This document shows positions 33,178-42,699 of a stretch of 64,000 bases of DNA, one piece after another. The notes below the pieces were generated by a model. The model saw only the letters and a list, made by a program, of their open reading frames with translations, was not told the DNA's origin and ran no database searches. Position numbers and translations under genes: made by a program. Location of the stretch: NCBI RefSeq assembly GCF_014635305.1, contig NZ_BMCS01000001.1, positions 1,116,001 through 1,180,000 on the forward strand, in the 5' to 3' direction. Every line of letters starts with the position of its first letter. Position 1 is the first letter of the stretch. The stretch is from Williamsia phyllosphaerae. Its GTDB lineage: Bacteria > Actinomycetota > Actinomycetes > Mycobacteriales > Mycobacteriaceae.

Positions 33178-34766
33178 GAACTCAACTGCAGTCGTACAGC
33201 CCCGATCTGAGCCCCGCGCGCGCGGCCGAGGACCGCGCCGCGCTGAAGAACCCGCAGACGTCCTGGGATGTCCTGGTGATCGGCGGCGGCATCACCGGTG
33301 TCGGGGTGGCGCTCGACGCGGCGTCGCGCGGGCTGAGGGTCGCGCTGGTGGAGTCGCGCGACCTCGCCTTCGGCACCAGTCGGTACAGCAGCAAGCTGGT
33401 GCACGGCGGTCTGCGGTACCTCGCCTCCGGGCACCTCGGCATCGCATGGGAGAGCGCTGTCGAACGCCATCACCTGATGACCTCGATCGCGCCGCACCTG
33501 GTGTCGCCGATGGCCCAGGTCGTCCCCGCCTACGGAGCCCCCGCCGGCGTCGGCCGACTGGCATCGGTACGCGCGGCCGCCGACGGATTCCTCGGATCGG
33601 CCATCGTCGGGGCGGGATTCGCGTTCGGCGACCTCCTGCGTCGTGGCGCCCGCACACCGGCCGGCGTGCTCGGCCGTCCCGAGCACGTCTCCTCCGACGA
33701 GGTCATCGCGGCGTGCCCGCAGGTCGCTCCCAACGGCCTGCACGGTGGGTGGCGCTCGTTCGACGGGCAGCTCATCGACGACGCCCGTCTGGTGGTCGCG
33801 GTGGCGCGGACCGCGGCATCGCACGGCGCGGCGATCTGCACCCGCATCCGGGCAGACGACGTGACCGGCAGCGGCGCACAGCTCACCGACGTCGACTCCG
33901 GCGAGAGCTTCCGGGTGCAGGCGCGCACCGTCATCAACGCCACCGGCGTGTGGGCCGGGACCGTCGACGACTCGATCCACATCCGCCCCAGCCGCGGAAC
34001 CCATCTGGTGTTCGACGCCGCGACGTTCGGACACCCGACTGCCGCGCTGACCATCCCGGTCCCCGGTCACCGCAGTCGGTTCGTGTTCGCGATGCCCCAG
34101 CAGCTCGGGCGGGTCTACGTCGGGTTGTCCGACGAGGACGCCCCGGGTCCCATCCCGGACGAGTCGGTGCCGTCGGAGAACGAGATCGACTACATCCTCG
34201 ACACCCTCAACACCGCGCTGGCGACGCCGGTCTCGCGTGCCGACGTGATCGGCAGCTACTCGGGTCTGCGACCGCTGATCGAGGCCGACGGCGACACCGC
34301 GGACCTGTCCCGCGAACACGCCGTCGGGATCAACGCGACCGGGCTGATCAGCGTGGTGGGCGGGAAGCTGACCACCTATCGGAAGATGGCCGCCGACGCC
34401 GTCGACGCCGCCGTGACGAAGGGCCGTCTCGACGCGTATCCCTGTGTCACCGAGTCGATCCCCGTGATCGGCGCTCACGGCCCGCGCGATCCGAGGCTGC
34501 CCGCGTCGTTGCTCGCCCGGTACGGCGGGGAGGCGCGGCGCGTCGTCGACATGGCGACCGTGTCGTCGCCGCTCGCCCCCATCGCGCGCGGCATCGACGT
34601 CACCCGCGCGGAGATCGAGTTCGCCGTCACCTGTGAGGGGGCGACCGACGTCGACGACATCCTGCACCGACGCACCCGCATCGGTCTGGTCGAGGCCGAC
34701 GCCACCCGCTGCCGGCCCGCGATCACCCACATCCTCGATCAGCTCGGCGCCGCCCACAGCGCCTGA
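33174..34766 (+). CDS. glpD: Glycerol-3-phosphate dehydrogenase (quinone-type)
   Basis: This 530-residue FAD enzyme oxidises sn-glycerol-3-phosphate to dihydroxyacetone phosphate at the membrane and passes electrons to quinone. FAD motif VIGGGITGVGVALDAASRG is near the N-terminus, followed by the signature KLVHGGLRYL and, near the C-terminal third, GLISVVGGKLTTYRKMA. It is the Rv2249c (glpD1) counterpart and is coupled to the TetR gene. Producing DHAP beside an AgpS-like enzyme and a lipid kinase points to glycerolipid or ether-lipid turnover. Confidence 0.94.
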   Translation: MRTQLQSYSPDLSPARAAEDRAALKNPQTSWDVLVIGGGITGVGVALDAASRGLRVALVESRDLAFGTSRYSSKLVHGGLRYLASGHLGIAWESAVERHHLMTSIAPHLVSPMAQVVPAYGAPAGVGRLASVRAAADGFLGSAIVGAGFAFGDLLRRGARTPAGVLGRPEHVSSDEVIAACPQVAPNGLHGGWRSFDGQLIDDARLVVAVARTAASHGAAICTRIRADDVTGSGAQLTDVDSGESFRVQARTVINATGVWAGTVDDSIHIRPSRGTHLVFDAATFGHPTAALTIPVPGHRSRFVFAMPQQLGRVYVGLSDEDAPGPIPDESVPSENEIDYILDTLNTALATPVSRADVIGSYSGLRPLIEADGDTADLSREHAVGINATGLISVVGGKLTTYRKMAADAVDAAVTKGRLDAYPCVTESIPVIGAHGPRDPRLPASLLARYGGEARRVVDMATVSSPLAPIARGIDVTRAEIEFAVTCEGATDVDDILHRRTRIGLVEADATRCRPAITHILDQLGAAHSA

Positions 34767-34809
34767 CGGGCAACCGGCCGATCCGGGGAGGACGCACGGC
34801 GAGGCGGTT

Positions 34810-34815
34810 TACGCT
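34810..34815 (+). promoter_or_regulatory. -10 box for leaderless acyl-CoA dehydrogenase transcript
   Basis: TACGCT ends 6 nt before ATG 34822. The same TACGCT-GGT or TACGCT-GGC context recurs before the tetR at 53263 and before leuS. Confidence 0.62.
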
Positions 34816-34821
34816 GGCTGG

Positions 34822-36042
<1,221 letters not shown>

Positions 36043-36082
36043 TTTCGGCCGCGGCTCGCGGCGCAACTACCCTGAACCGGAC

Positions 36083-37222
36083 ATGACGAGACTCCTGGCG
36101 TTCGGTACGTTCCTGGCCCTGGTCGGCCTGGTGTTGCATCTGCGATACGTGCGGCGGACGCGGATGCCGCGGCCGTACTCCCGGGTCGTCGACGCGGTGT
36201 TCGTGGTCGCCTGGGTGCTGGCGTTGATCGGCATCGGGTCGGGTGAACTGTTCGACCCGGCGTGGGCACGCGTACCGGCGTTCATCGGGTTGTCCTGGCT
36301 CGCAGTGGTTCTCTACCTCGTCCTCGGGACCGTGCTGGTCGGTCTGGTGACCGTGTCCATCCGCGTGGTCATGGCGGTCCGGCACCGGGACTCCGGCGAC
36401 GTCCGGCTGCGTGTGCACCGGTTCGGCTCGGCGATCGTCGCCCTCGTCTCGGTGGTCGCGGTCGGCTACGGACTGTTCGAGGCCGCCAACCCGCGCGTCA
36501 CCCGGACCACGGTCTCGCTGGACCGGTTGCCCGCGCAGTTCGACGGGACCCGGGTGGCGCTGGTCTCCGACCTGCACGTCGGTCCGGCCCGCGGACGGGG
36601 ATTCGTGCAGAAGGTGGTCGACGACGTGAACGCGCAGTCCCCCGATCTCGTCATCCTCGACGGTGACCTGATCGACGGGACGGTGGACCTCGTCGGCTCC
36701 GACCTCGAGCCGCTCCGCGAACTGTCCGCACCGCTCGGCGTTTTCGGGGTGAGCGGCAACCACGAGTTCTACGCGGGCGACGGCGGCAAGTGGCTCGACC
36801 GGTGGGATTCCCTCGGCGTCCGGGTGCTGCGCAACGAACGCGCGACGGTCACCCGGTCCGGTGCCACGATCGACCTCGCCGGCATCAACGACGCCACCGC
36901 CCCGAAGCCCTACGAGCCCGACCTCGACCGGGCCCTGGCCGGCCGCGATACGGACCGTTTCGTGCTGCTGCTCGCGCATCAACCGTTGCAGGCGTTCGAC
37001 GCATCGGACGCCGGTGTCGATCTCCAGGTGTCCGGCCACACCCACGCCGGCCAGATCTGGCCGCTGCGTTACCTCGTCCCGTTGCAGCAACCGACGGTCG
37101 AGGGTCTCGACACGGTTGGCTCGACGACGATCTACACCACGCGCGGTGCCGGGGCGTGGGGGCCGCCGGTCCGCGTCGGAGCGCCACCCGAGATCGCGAT
37201 GCTCGAGCTCGAATCGGCCTGA
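36083..37222 (+). CDS. Membrane-anchored metallophosphoesterase
   Basis: This 379-residue protein has four N-terminal membrane helices (about residues 3-22, 36-55, 70-95, 110-132) and then a calcineurin-type phosphoesterase domain. Metal-binding motifs are in order: SDLHVG, DGDLIDG, GNHEFY and SGHTHAGQ. The catalytic domain probably faces outward, following the even number of helices. The family resembles YaeI/YkuE, some of which act on lipid phosphates. TACCCT 9 nt before the ATG suggests a near-leaderless message. A nested hairpin follows 9 bp after the stop. Confidence 0.88.
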   Translation: MTRLLAFGTFLALVGLVLHLRYVRRTRMPRPYSRVVDAVFVVAWVLALIGIGSGELFDPAWARVPAFIGLSWLAVVLYLVLGTVLVGLVTVSIRVVMAVRHRDSGDVRLRVHRFGSAIVALVSVVAVGYGLFEAANPRVTRTTVSLDRLPAQFDGTRVALVSDLHVGPARGRGFVQKVVDDVNAQSPDLVILDGDLIDGTVDLVGSDLEPLRELSAPLGVFGVSGNHEFYAGDGGKWLDRWDSLGVRVLRNERATVTRSGATIDLAGINDATAPKPYEPDLDRALAGRDTDRFVLLLAHQPLQAFDASDAGVDLQVSGHTHAGQIWPLRYLVPLQQPTVEGLDTVGSTTIYTTRGAGAWGPPVRVGAPPEIAMLELESA

Positions 37223-37231
37223 GTGACTGAG

Positions 37232-37292
37232 ATCGTCCGACCACAGGGCAACCTCCGGCACAGTGCCGGAGGTGACGTCCGTGGCGGACGAT
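37232..37292. terminator. Nested bidirectional hairpin between converging genes
   Basis: An inner perfect 10-bp stem (ACCTCCGGCA, loop CAG, TGCCGGAGGT; 37251-37273) sits inside an outer 8-bp stem (ATCGTCCG with CGGACGAT). It lies between the phosphoesterase stop and the stop of the EgtE-like gene on the opposite strand, so it can serve both. Confidence 0.8.
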
Positions 37293-37309
37293 TTCAGTGG
37301 CGGAGCGGG

Positions 37310-38401
37310 CTAGTAACCCATCCCGCGCAGTTCGGTGGCGAGCTGGTCGAGGTGCCCGCGGCGGAGGTCGAGGTGTGGGCTGATCCGCAGCACCGACTGC
37401 TCGGTGTACAGCGGGGCGCGCCAGGACTCGGCGCAGGTGACCAGGATGCCGATGGAGCGCAACCGATCTCGTGCGGCGAGTACGTCCGACGGTCCCCATC
37501 CCGGCGGCGGGGCGAGGGTCACGATGGCCGACTGCTCGTCGACCGGTTCCATCAGTTCCCAGCTGCCGACGCCGAACAGACGCTCGCGGGTGTACTTGCC
37601 GATGGCCGCGAGTTCCCGGTGGATCTTCTCGACCCCGAAGCTCTGCAGTTCCTGCACCGCGACACCCAGGCCGATGCGCCCGGCGATGAACGCCTCGGAA
37701 CTCTCGATCTCCACCGGTCGCAACGAGTCCGACCGGGTTGCGAGGAAGCCGACGCCGCGCGGTCCGGCGATCCACTTGCGACTCGTGCCGTAGACCACGT
37801 CGGCACCGGTCACGCAGTTCACCTGACCGAGCGCCTGCGCGGCGTCAACGACCACCGGGACGCCCGCGTCGTGAGCGAGCTCGACGATCTTGGCGACGGG
37901 CTGGACGATCCCGCTGTGCGAACCGATGTGGCAGACGTGGATGAAGTCGGGCTGCTCGAACTGCAGCATGTTCTGCAGCGCGTCGGTGTCCACCCGGCCG
38001 TAGCCGTCGGTGGACGGCATGGTGTGCACCGCGTATCCACGTCGCTCGAATTGGTCGAGGTTGGGGCCGTACTCGTTGGGCGCCACCCACACCGTCGCCG
38101 AGAGCGGCATGTTCCAGTAGGTGAGCAGCGCGCGCAGAGCGGCCAGCGCGCTCTCGCGGAAGGCGAGTTCGTCGGCGGTGTGACCGACCAGGGCGGCGAT
38201 GTCGCGGCGCGTACGGGCCAGCAGCTCGGAGCTCTGCTCCTGTGCGACGTAGCCGCCGCGCTCGGATTCCCGCCACAGATGCGCGGTCACCGCCTCGATG
38301 ACCTTGTTCGACGACCGCGACGCCGCGGCGGAATCGAGGTGGACGATGCTCGGCTCGACTCGGGCGCGGTGCCAGAGTTCGCCCAGTTCGCTGATGTACA
38401 T
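37310..38401 (-). CDS. EgtE-like class V PLP enzyme
   Basis: This 363-residue PLP enzyme of aminotransferase class V has Schiff-base lysine K209 in YGTSRKWIAGPRG and the cofactor-binding Asp D186 in VVVDAAQALG. The N-terminal HLDSAAASRSSNKVIEAV and ERGGYVAQE strongly recall EgtE, the lyase that splits hercynylcysteine sulfoxide in ergothioneine synthesis. No egtA, B, C or D gene is adjacent, so this may be a stand-alone EgtE or a relative acting on another cysteine conjugate. It is divergent from the acidic repeat protein. Confidence 0.75.
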   Translation of the reverse strand: MYISELGELWHRARVEPSIVHLDSAAASRSSNKVIEAVTAHLWRESERGGYVAQEQSSELLARTRRDIAALVGHTADELAFRESALAALRALLTYWNMPLSATVWVAPNEYGPNLDQFERRGYAVHTMPSTDGYGRVDTDALQNMLQFEQPDFIHVCHIGSHSGIVQPVAKIVELAHDAGVPVVVDAAQALGQVNCVTGADVVYGTSRKWIAGPRGVGFLATRSDSLRPVEIESSEAFIAGRIGLGVAVQELQSFGVEKIHRELAAIGKYTRERLFGVGSWELMEPVDEQSAIVTLAPPPGWGPSDVLAARDRLRSIGILVTCAESWRAPLYTEQSVLRISPHLDLRRGHLDQLATELRGMGY

Positions 38402-38491
38402 GGGGACCTTTCGCTGACGAACGCGGTTGCCACGCTACGCACCGCACCGACGGGACGGAACTCCACACCGTCGGAGTGCGTCCAAAGCGTC

Positions 38492-39157
38492 ATGGACTTC
38501 CACATCCTCGTACTGGGCCCCGCCGAGCAGGACGGTCCCGAGACCCCCGACGACGCCGAGAATCCCGATGCCGACGCCGGGGCGGGCCGACGATCGCCGA
38601 TCACCTACGGCTTCGGGACCGGCGTCGGAGAGATGTCCTCGTGGACCTCGGCCGCCGACCACGACCTGTCCGGCGACGGCGTCCCCGACGCCGTCCGGCT
38701 GGATTTCGACGGCGACGGATCCGCCGACGACGCGATGTGGGACTCCGACGGCGACGGTCGCGCCGACCTCGCGGTCCTCGACACCGACGGCGACGGCGCC
38801 CCCGATGCGTACTACTCCGACACCGGGCGAGGCCTGTGGGATCACCGGGTGACCGACCCGGCCGCCGCGGTGCCGCCGGCCGGTCCCGCCCACGCTCCGG
38901 ACGTGCGGCCCGGGCGGGCGTCCGACACCGGCGCGGGACGGATCCAGGACCGCGACGTCGACGTCGACGGGAACGGCCGGACGGAGATCGGTCTGGTGTT
39001 CGGCGGTGCGGATCCGTCGCCGGTGCGGGTCCTCATCGACCTCGACGGCGACGGGGAGTTCGACGCGGCTCTTCTCGACGACGACGCCGACGGACACGCC
39101 GACGTCTGGGCGACGCGGGGTCAGGTGAGGTTCGAGGAGGGTTCGGCGCGGGATTGA
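38492..39157 (+). CDS. Acidic protein with D-x-D-G-D-G calcium-binding-like repeats
   Basis: This 221-residue, strongly acidic protein carries about six short repeats of DxDGDGxxD type (for example DFDGDGSADD, DSDGDGRADL, DTDGDGAPDA, DLDGDGEFDA), like dockerin, EF-hand or thrombospondin type-3 calcium loops. The N-terminus (MDFHILVLGPAEQDG) has no export signal, so it may be cytoplasmic, or exported by another route. A Pro/Ala-rich linker at about 130-150 divides two repeat groups. ATG 38492 is chosen because upstream sequence in frame has poor codon bias. Function unknown. Confidence 0.72.
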   Translation: MDFHILVLGPAEQDGPETPDDAENPDADAGAGRRSPITYGFGTGVGEMSSWTSAADHDLSGDGVPDAVRLDFDGDGSADDAMWDSDGDGRADLAVLDTDGDGAPDAYYSDTGRGLWDHRVTDPAAAVPPAGPAHAPDVRPGRASDTGAGRIQDRDVDVDGNGRTEIGLVFGGADPSPVRVLIDLDGDGEFDAALLDDDADGHADVWATRGQVRFEEGSARD

Positions 39158-40482
39158 TCGGCGGCGACGTCACCGAAACAGTCCTTGACGCAATGCCGTT
39201 CGGCGGCGAACGTCCGGCGCTGCGAGTAGATGCCCAGCACCAGACCCAGCGCGGTGAGGTAGATGACCGCACCGGCGATGGGCAGACCGGGGCTGTGCCC
39301 GTTCTCGGCGATGGCCAGCGCGGCGACGGTCACCGCACCGACGTAGGCGATGTTGAAGATGGCGTCCTGGAAGGAGAAGACCTGTCCGCGGACGGCGTCG
39401 TCGGTGTCCATCTGCATCGCGGCGTCGCCGCAGAGCTTGCACATCTGCCCGATGCACCCGAGCACCACTGCGGCCGCGCAGATCACGATGCCGTTGAACG
39501 TCAGCAGCGTCGTCTCCGCGACGACGCCGATGCCCAAGGCGACCAGCAGAGTGTTGCGCCGACCGGTCCGCGCCACCGACCACGGCGTGATGAGCGCGGC
39601 GATGAACATGCCGACGGCCGTCATCGACGCGACCAGACCGATCCCGGCAAGCCCACCGCCGAGGGCCGAGTGCCGGGTGAGCACCAGCAGCATCAGGGTG
39701 TTGAGGCCGAACACCACCCGGTGCGCACCGATCGCGCACAGCGACCCCGACACACCGCGGGCCCGGGCGACGGCGCGGCCGCCGTGCAGCAGGCCCACCG
39801 CGACCGCGCGCATCGCGGGCCCGCGTGGGTGGTCGGCGGTGACGGCGGCGCCTTCGGTGTCGGGGTGGTCCGGGCCGAGCGCGAGGTGGGCGAACCCGAC
39901 TGCGATGCCCGCTCCGATCAGGGCGATCACCACTGCGCCCATCGTCGTCAGCGCGCTGCCGACGTTGTCGGAGCCGAAGATCGCGCGGAGGCCGAGTGCG
40001 ATACCCGCACCGACCGCCAACGCACCTGCACCGATCGTGGTGAAGAAGGCGTTCATCCCGACGAGGATCTCGCGGGGTGCGACGTGTGGCAGTCCCGCCG
40101 ACAGGCCGGACGCGACGAATCGGCTGGCACCGGTCACGAGCAGGGCGGTGATCAGCACGACGGTGTCGGGGGCGCCGGTCGCGATGGACACCGCCACGAT
40201 GCTGACCAACACCGCCCGGGCGACGTTCGCCCAGATCAGCACGGTGCGGCGGTCCCAGTGGTCGAGCAGGGCGCCGGCGAACGGACCGATCACCGAGTAC
40301 GGCAGGAGCAGCACCGCCAGCCCACCGGCGACAGCGAGCGGATCGGCGTGGCGTTCCGGGTTGAACAGGATGGCGCCACCCAGCGCGGCCTGGAACACGC
40401 CGTCGGTGACCTGACTGGAGAGTCGGACCGCGAGCAGACGTGACAGCCCGGGGCGGTCTCGGAACGCTCGCAGGAATGGCAC
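39121..40482 (-). CDS. MFS transporter (Rv0037c-like)
   Basis: A 453-residue major facilitator protein with about 12 helices. Visible marks include LLPYSVIGPFAGALLDHWDRRTVL (loop 2-3 signature region) and a second half beginning near VVFGLNTLMLLVL. It begins at GTG 40482 (VPFLRAFRDRPG), 7 nt behind a -10 box; a longer open extension upstream is shadow sequence. Its 3' end overlaps the end of the converging repeat-protein gene by 37 bp. Adjacent to the divergent yqgE-like gene as in M. tuberculosis. Substrate unknown, probably export. Confidence 0.88.
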   Translation of the reverse strand: MPFLRAFRDRPGLSRLLAVRLSSQVTDGVFQAALGGAILFNPERHADPLAVAGGLAVLLLPYSVIGPFAGALLDHWDRRTVLIWANVARAVLVSIVAVSIATGAPDTVVLITALLVTGASRFVASGLSAGLPHVAPREILVGMNAFFTTIGAGALAVGAGIALGLRAIFGSDNVGSALTTMGAVVIALIGAGIAVGFAHLALGPDHPDTEGAAVTADHPRGPAMRAVAVGLLHGGRAVARARGVSGSLCAIGAHRVVFGLNTLMLLVLTRHSALGGGLAGIGLVASMTAVGMFIAALITPWSVARTGRRNTLLVALGIGVVAETTLLTFNGIVICAAAVVLGCIGQMCKLCGDAAMQMDTDDAVRGQVFSFQDAIFNIAYVGAVTVAALAIAENGHSPGLPIAGAVIYLTALGLVLGIYSQRRTFAAERHCVKDCFGDVAADQSRAEPSSNLT

Positions 40483-40489
40483 TCGTCCG

Positions 40490-40495
40490 AGAGTA
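40490..40495 (-). promoter_or_regulatory. -10 box for leaderless MFS transcript
   Basis: TACTCT on the minus strand ends 7 nt before GTG 40482, fixing that start codon rather than one further upstream. Confidence 0.6.
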
Positions 40496-40611
40496 CAAAC
40501 CCGCGGGGCGCCATGCCTGGGCATGGGCTGTGAGATTCCCGGCCGGTGCGTGCCGGGACGTCCGCCCGCGGACGGCCTGTCCCGGCGCAGAGAGCGTGCC
40601 ATGATGATGAG

Positions 40612-41310
40612 GTGGCCGGGCCAGATGATCCCGAGGATTTCTCCTCGGACGATTTCTCCGCCGGGGACCTCTCCGGGGGAGGCTCCCCGGTCGACGGACC
40701 GCGTGGTCGCGGAACGGGTTTCAACCCGATGTGGGACACCGTGGAGGCGGGCCGGATCCGCGCGGGCAGCGTCCTCATCGCCGCCACGACACTGACCGAA
40801 CCGACCTTCCGGCGCAGCGTCATCTACATCGTCGAGCACAACGACGCGGGCAGCCTCGGTGTCGTCATCAACCGCATGAGCCAGACCGCGGTGCACAACC
40901 TCCTCCCCCAGTGGACCGATCTGACGGCCGCCCCGCGTGCGGTGTTCATCGGGGGTCCGGTCAAGCAGGATTCGGCGCTGTGTCTGGGAGTGGTCAAGCC
41001 CGGGGTCGATGTCGACGCGGTCCCCGGTCTCCGACCGGTCGACGGGCGCGTGGTCCTGGTCGATCTCGACGCCGACCCGGAGGACCTCGAGCGGGCCCTG
41101 GACGGCATCCGCATCTTCGCCGGCTACTCCGGCTGGGGCATCGGGCAGCTCGACGACGAACTGCGTCGCGACTCGTGGCTGGTCGCGTCGGCGCTGCCGC
41201 GCGACCTGCTGGCCGCCGCCACCGACGACGTCTTCGCCGACGTCCTGCGCCGTCAGCCGTGGCCGTTGCCCCTGCTCGCGACCCATCCCATCGACGTCGA
41301 ACGCAACTGA
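40612..41310 (+). CDS. YqgE/AlgH (UPF0301) family protein
   Basis: This 232-residue cytosolic protein (Rv0038 counterpart) has an unusually long acidic Ser/Asp/Gly-rich N-terminus of about 40 residues before the conserved domain. Conserved segments are AGSVLIAAT, EPTFRRSVIYIVEHN, GSLGVVINR, FIGGPVKQDSALCLG and FAGYSGWGIGQLDDEL. Family function is unsettled. GTG 40612 lies 6 nt behind CATGAT, a likely -10, so the message is probably leaderless. Confidence 0.9.
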   Translation: MAGPDDPEDFSSDDFSAGDLSGGGSPVDGPRGRGTGFNPMWDTVEAGRIRAGSVLIAATTLTEPTFRRSVIYIVEHNDAGSLGVVINRMSQTAVHNLLPQWTDLTAAPRAVFIGGPVKQDSALCLGVVKPGVDVDAVPGLRPVDGRVVLVDLDADPEDLERALDGIRIFAGYSGWGIGQLDDELRRDSWLVASALPRDLLAAATDDVFADVLRRQPWPLPLLATHPIDVERN

Positions 41311-41314
41311 CGGC

Positions 41315-42226
41315 ATGCGTGTCCTGATCGTCGGTGCCGGCGCGGTGGGCGGGTTCTTCGGCGCGAGCCTGATCCGGGCCGACCGGGACGTGACGTTCCT
41401 CGTCCGGGCGACGCGGGCCGAACAGCTCGCCCGGGACGGTGTCGTGGTCCGCGACGCCGGGCGGGAGACGAGCACCCCGGTGTCGACGCTGACGGCGTCT
41501 CAGATCACCGAGCCGTTCGATCTCGTCCTCCTGTCGGTGAAGGAGCAGGCGCTCGACGCCGCGATCACCGATGTCGCCCCGGCCGTCGGTCCGCAGACAT
41601 GTCTGGTGCCGTTGCTCAACGGCATGCGACATCTCGACCGCCTCACCGACGCCTTCGGGTCGGCGGTGCTCGGCGGCGTGGCGGTGGTCGCGAGTCAGCT
41701 CGGACCCGACGGTGCCATCGATCTGCTCGGCCCCGACCGGTTCATGCGCTACGGCGAGCTGTCGGGAGAGATGACCGACCGGATCGCCGAGGTCGACCGC
41801 ACCCTGGCCGGCGCGGGTTTCGACACCGTCTGTTCGGACCGCATCGTCACCGACATGTGGGACAAGTGGATATTCCTGGCCTCCGCCGCCGCGCTGACCA
41901 CGGTACTGCGCGCGAACGTCGGTGAGGTGACCGCCACCGAGTTCGGTCCGACGGTCGCGGCCGCGCTCATCGACGAATGTGTCTCGGTGGCAATCGCATC
42001 GGGGATCTCGGTGGCGCCCGAGGTGGTCGAGGGCGCACGGTCACGACTCATCGCCGAGGGGTCGCCGTTCACCGCCTCGCTGTACCGGGACATGATCGCC
42101 GGCCGCGATGTCGAGTCCGACAGCGTCGTCACCGACCTGGTCCGCCGTGCCGACCGGCTGTCGGTGTCGGTGCCGCTGCTGACCGCGGCGTCGGTCACCC
42201 TGTCGCTCTACCGGAGCCGACGGTAG
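41315..42226 (+). CDS. Ketopantoate reductase family protein
   Basis: A 303-residue NADPH-dependent reductase of the ApbA/PanE family. The Rossmann motif GAGAVGGFFGA starts at residue 7, SVKEQALDAA is the conserved nicotinamide-side segment, and DKWIFLASAAALT holds the catalytic lysine of the family. True PanE makes pantoate for CoA; many paralogues act on other 2-oxo acids, and no pan genes are adjacent, so the substrate is open. It follows yqgE by 4 bp, probably in one transcript, and converges on the dispanin-like gene. Confidence 0.85.
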   Translation: MRVLIVGAGAVGGFFGASLIRADRDVTFLVRATRAEQLARDGVVVRDAGRETSTPVSTLTASQITEPFDLVLLSVKEQALDAAITDVAPAVGPQTCLVPLLNGMRHLDRLTDAFGSAVLGGVAVVASQLGPDGAIDLLGPDRFMRYGELSGEMTDRIAEVDRTLAGAGFDTVCSDRIVTDMWDKWIFLASAAALTTVLRANVGEVTATEFGPTVAAALIDECVSVAIASGISVAPEVVEGARSRLIAEGSPFTASLYRDMIAGRDVESDSVVTDLVRRADRLSVSVPLLTAASVTLSLYRSRR

Positions 42227-42243
42227 AACCGACGCCGGGCGGC

Positions 42244-42639
42244 TCAGACGCTCGAGTCGGACGAGACCCCCACCGCGACAGCGATGATCACCACCAGGAT
42301 GTACAGGATGATCAGCGCCGCGATGATGAACAGCGAGATCACCCCGAGCCGCTTGACCGAGGCCGACGCGGCCTCCGCCTCGGCGTAACGCCCCTGAGCC
42401 CAGAGCGGGTACACCGAGAATGCGCGGCTGACCGCCACGAACGCCAACGGCCAGAAGAAGATGATCGCCGCGACCGCCCAGCCGCCGTTGGCTGACGGCG
42501 GGGCGGGGGTGAACTGCTGCGGCTGCCCGTAGCCGCCGTATTGCGGTTGCGACGCCGCATACGGGTTCTGCGCGTAGGGATCCCCGGTGAACGATTCGGT
42601 GGCGTAGGGGTCGGGCTGCTTGGGGTCGGGCTGGGTCAT
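42244..42639 (-). CDS. CD225/dispanin-like membrane protein
   Basis: This 131-residue protein has an N-terminal half rich in Pro, Gln, Tyr and Gly (about 1-50), then a helix GWAVAAIIFFWPLAFVAVSRA, a cytoplasmic loop with YAEAEAASASVKRLGVIS, and a second helix. The two-helix arrangement with a small-residue-rich loop is that of bacterial CD225/dispanin proteins. Function in bacteria is unknown. A GAGGAG ribosome-binding site precedes ATG 42639. It lies downstream of, but on the opposite strand to, the reductase gene. Confidence 0.82.
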   Translation of the reverse strand: MTQPDPKQPDPYATESFTGDPYAQNPYAASQPQYGGYGQPQQFTPAPPSANGGWAVAAIIFFWPLAFVAVSRAFSVYPLWAQGRYAEAEAASASVKRLGVISLFIIAALIILYILVVIIAVAVGVSSDSSV

Positions 42640-42699
42640 CGCGTCTCCTCGACAGATGAAAGAGGATCGCGCGGCGCGTTCCCCCGTGTGCCCAGCAGA

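Noticed and set aside
32592..34757. A 721-residue minus-strand frame opposite glpD and tetR
   Set aside because: Both real genes beneath have clear families and coupled starts; the antisense frame has no motif or ribosome-binding site.
37223..38491. N-terminal extension of the acidic repeat protein to 644 residues
   Set aside because: The extension runs antisense through the entire EgtE-like gene; codon bias changes at ATG 38492.
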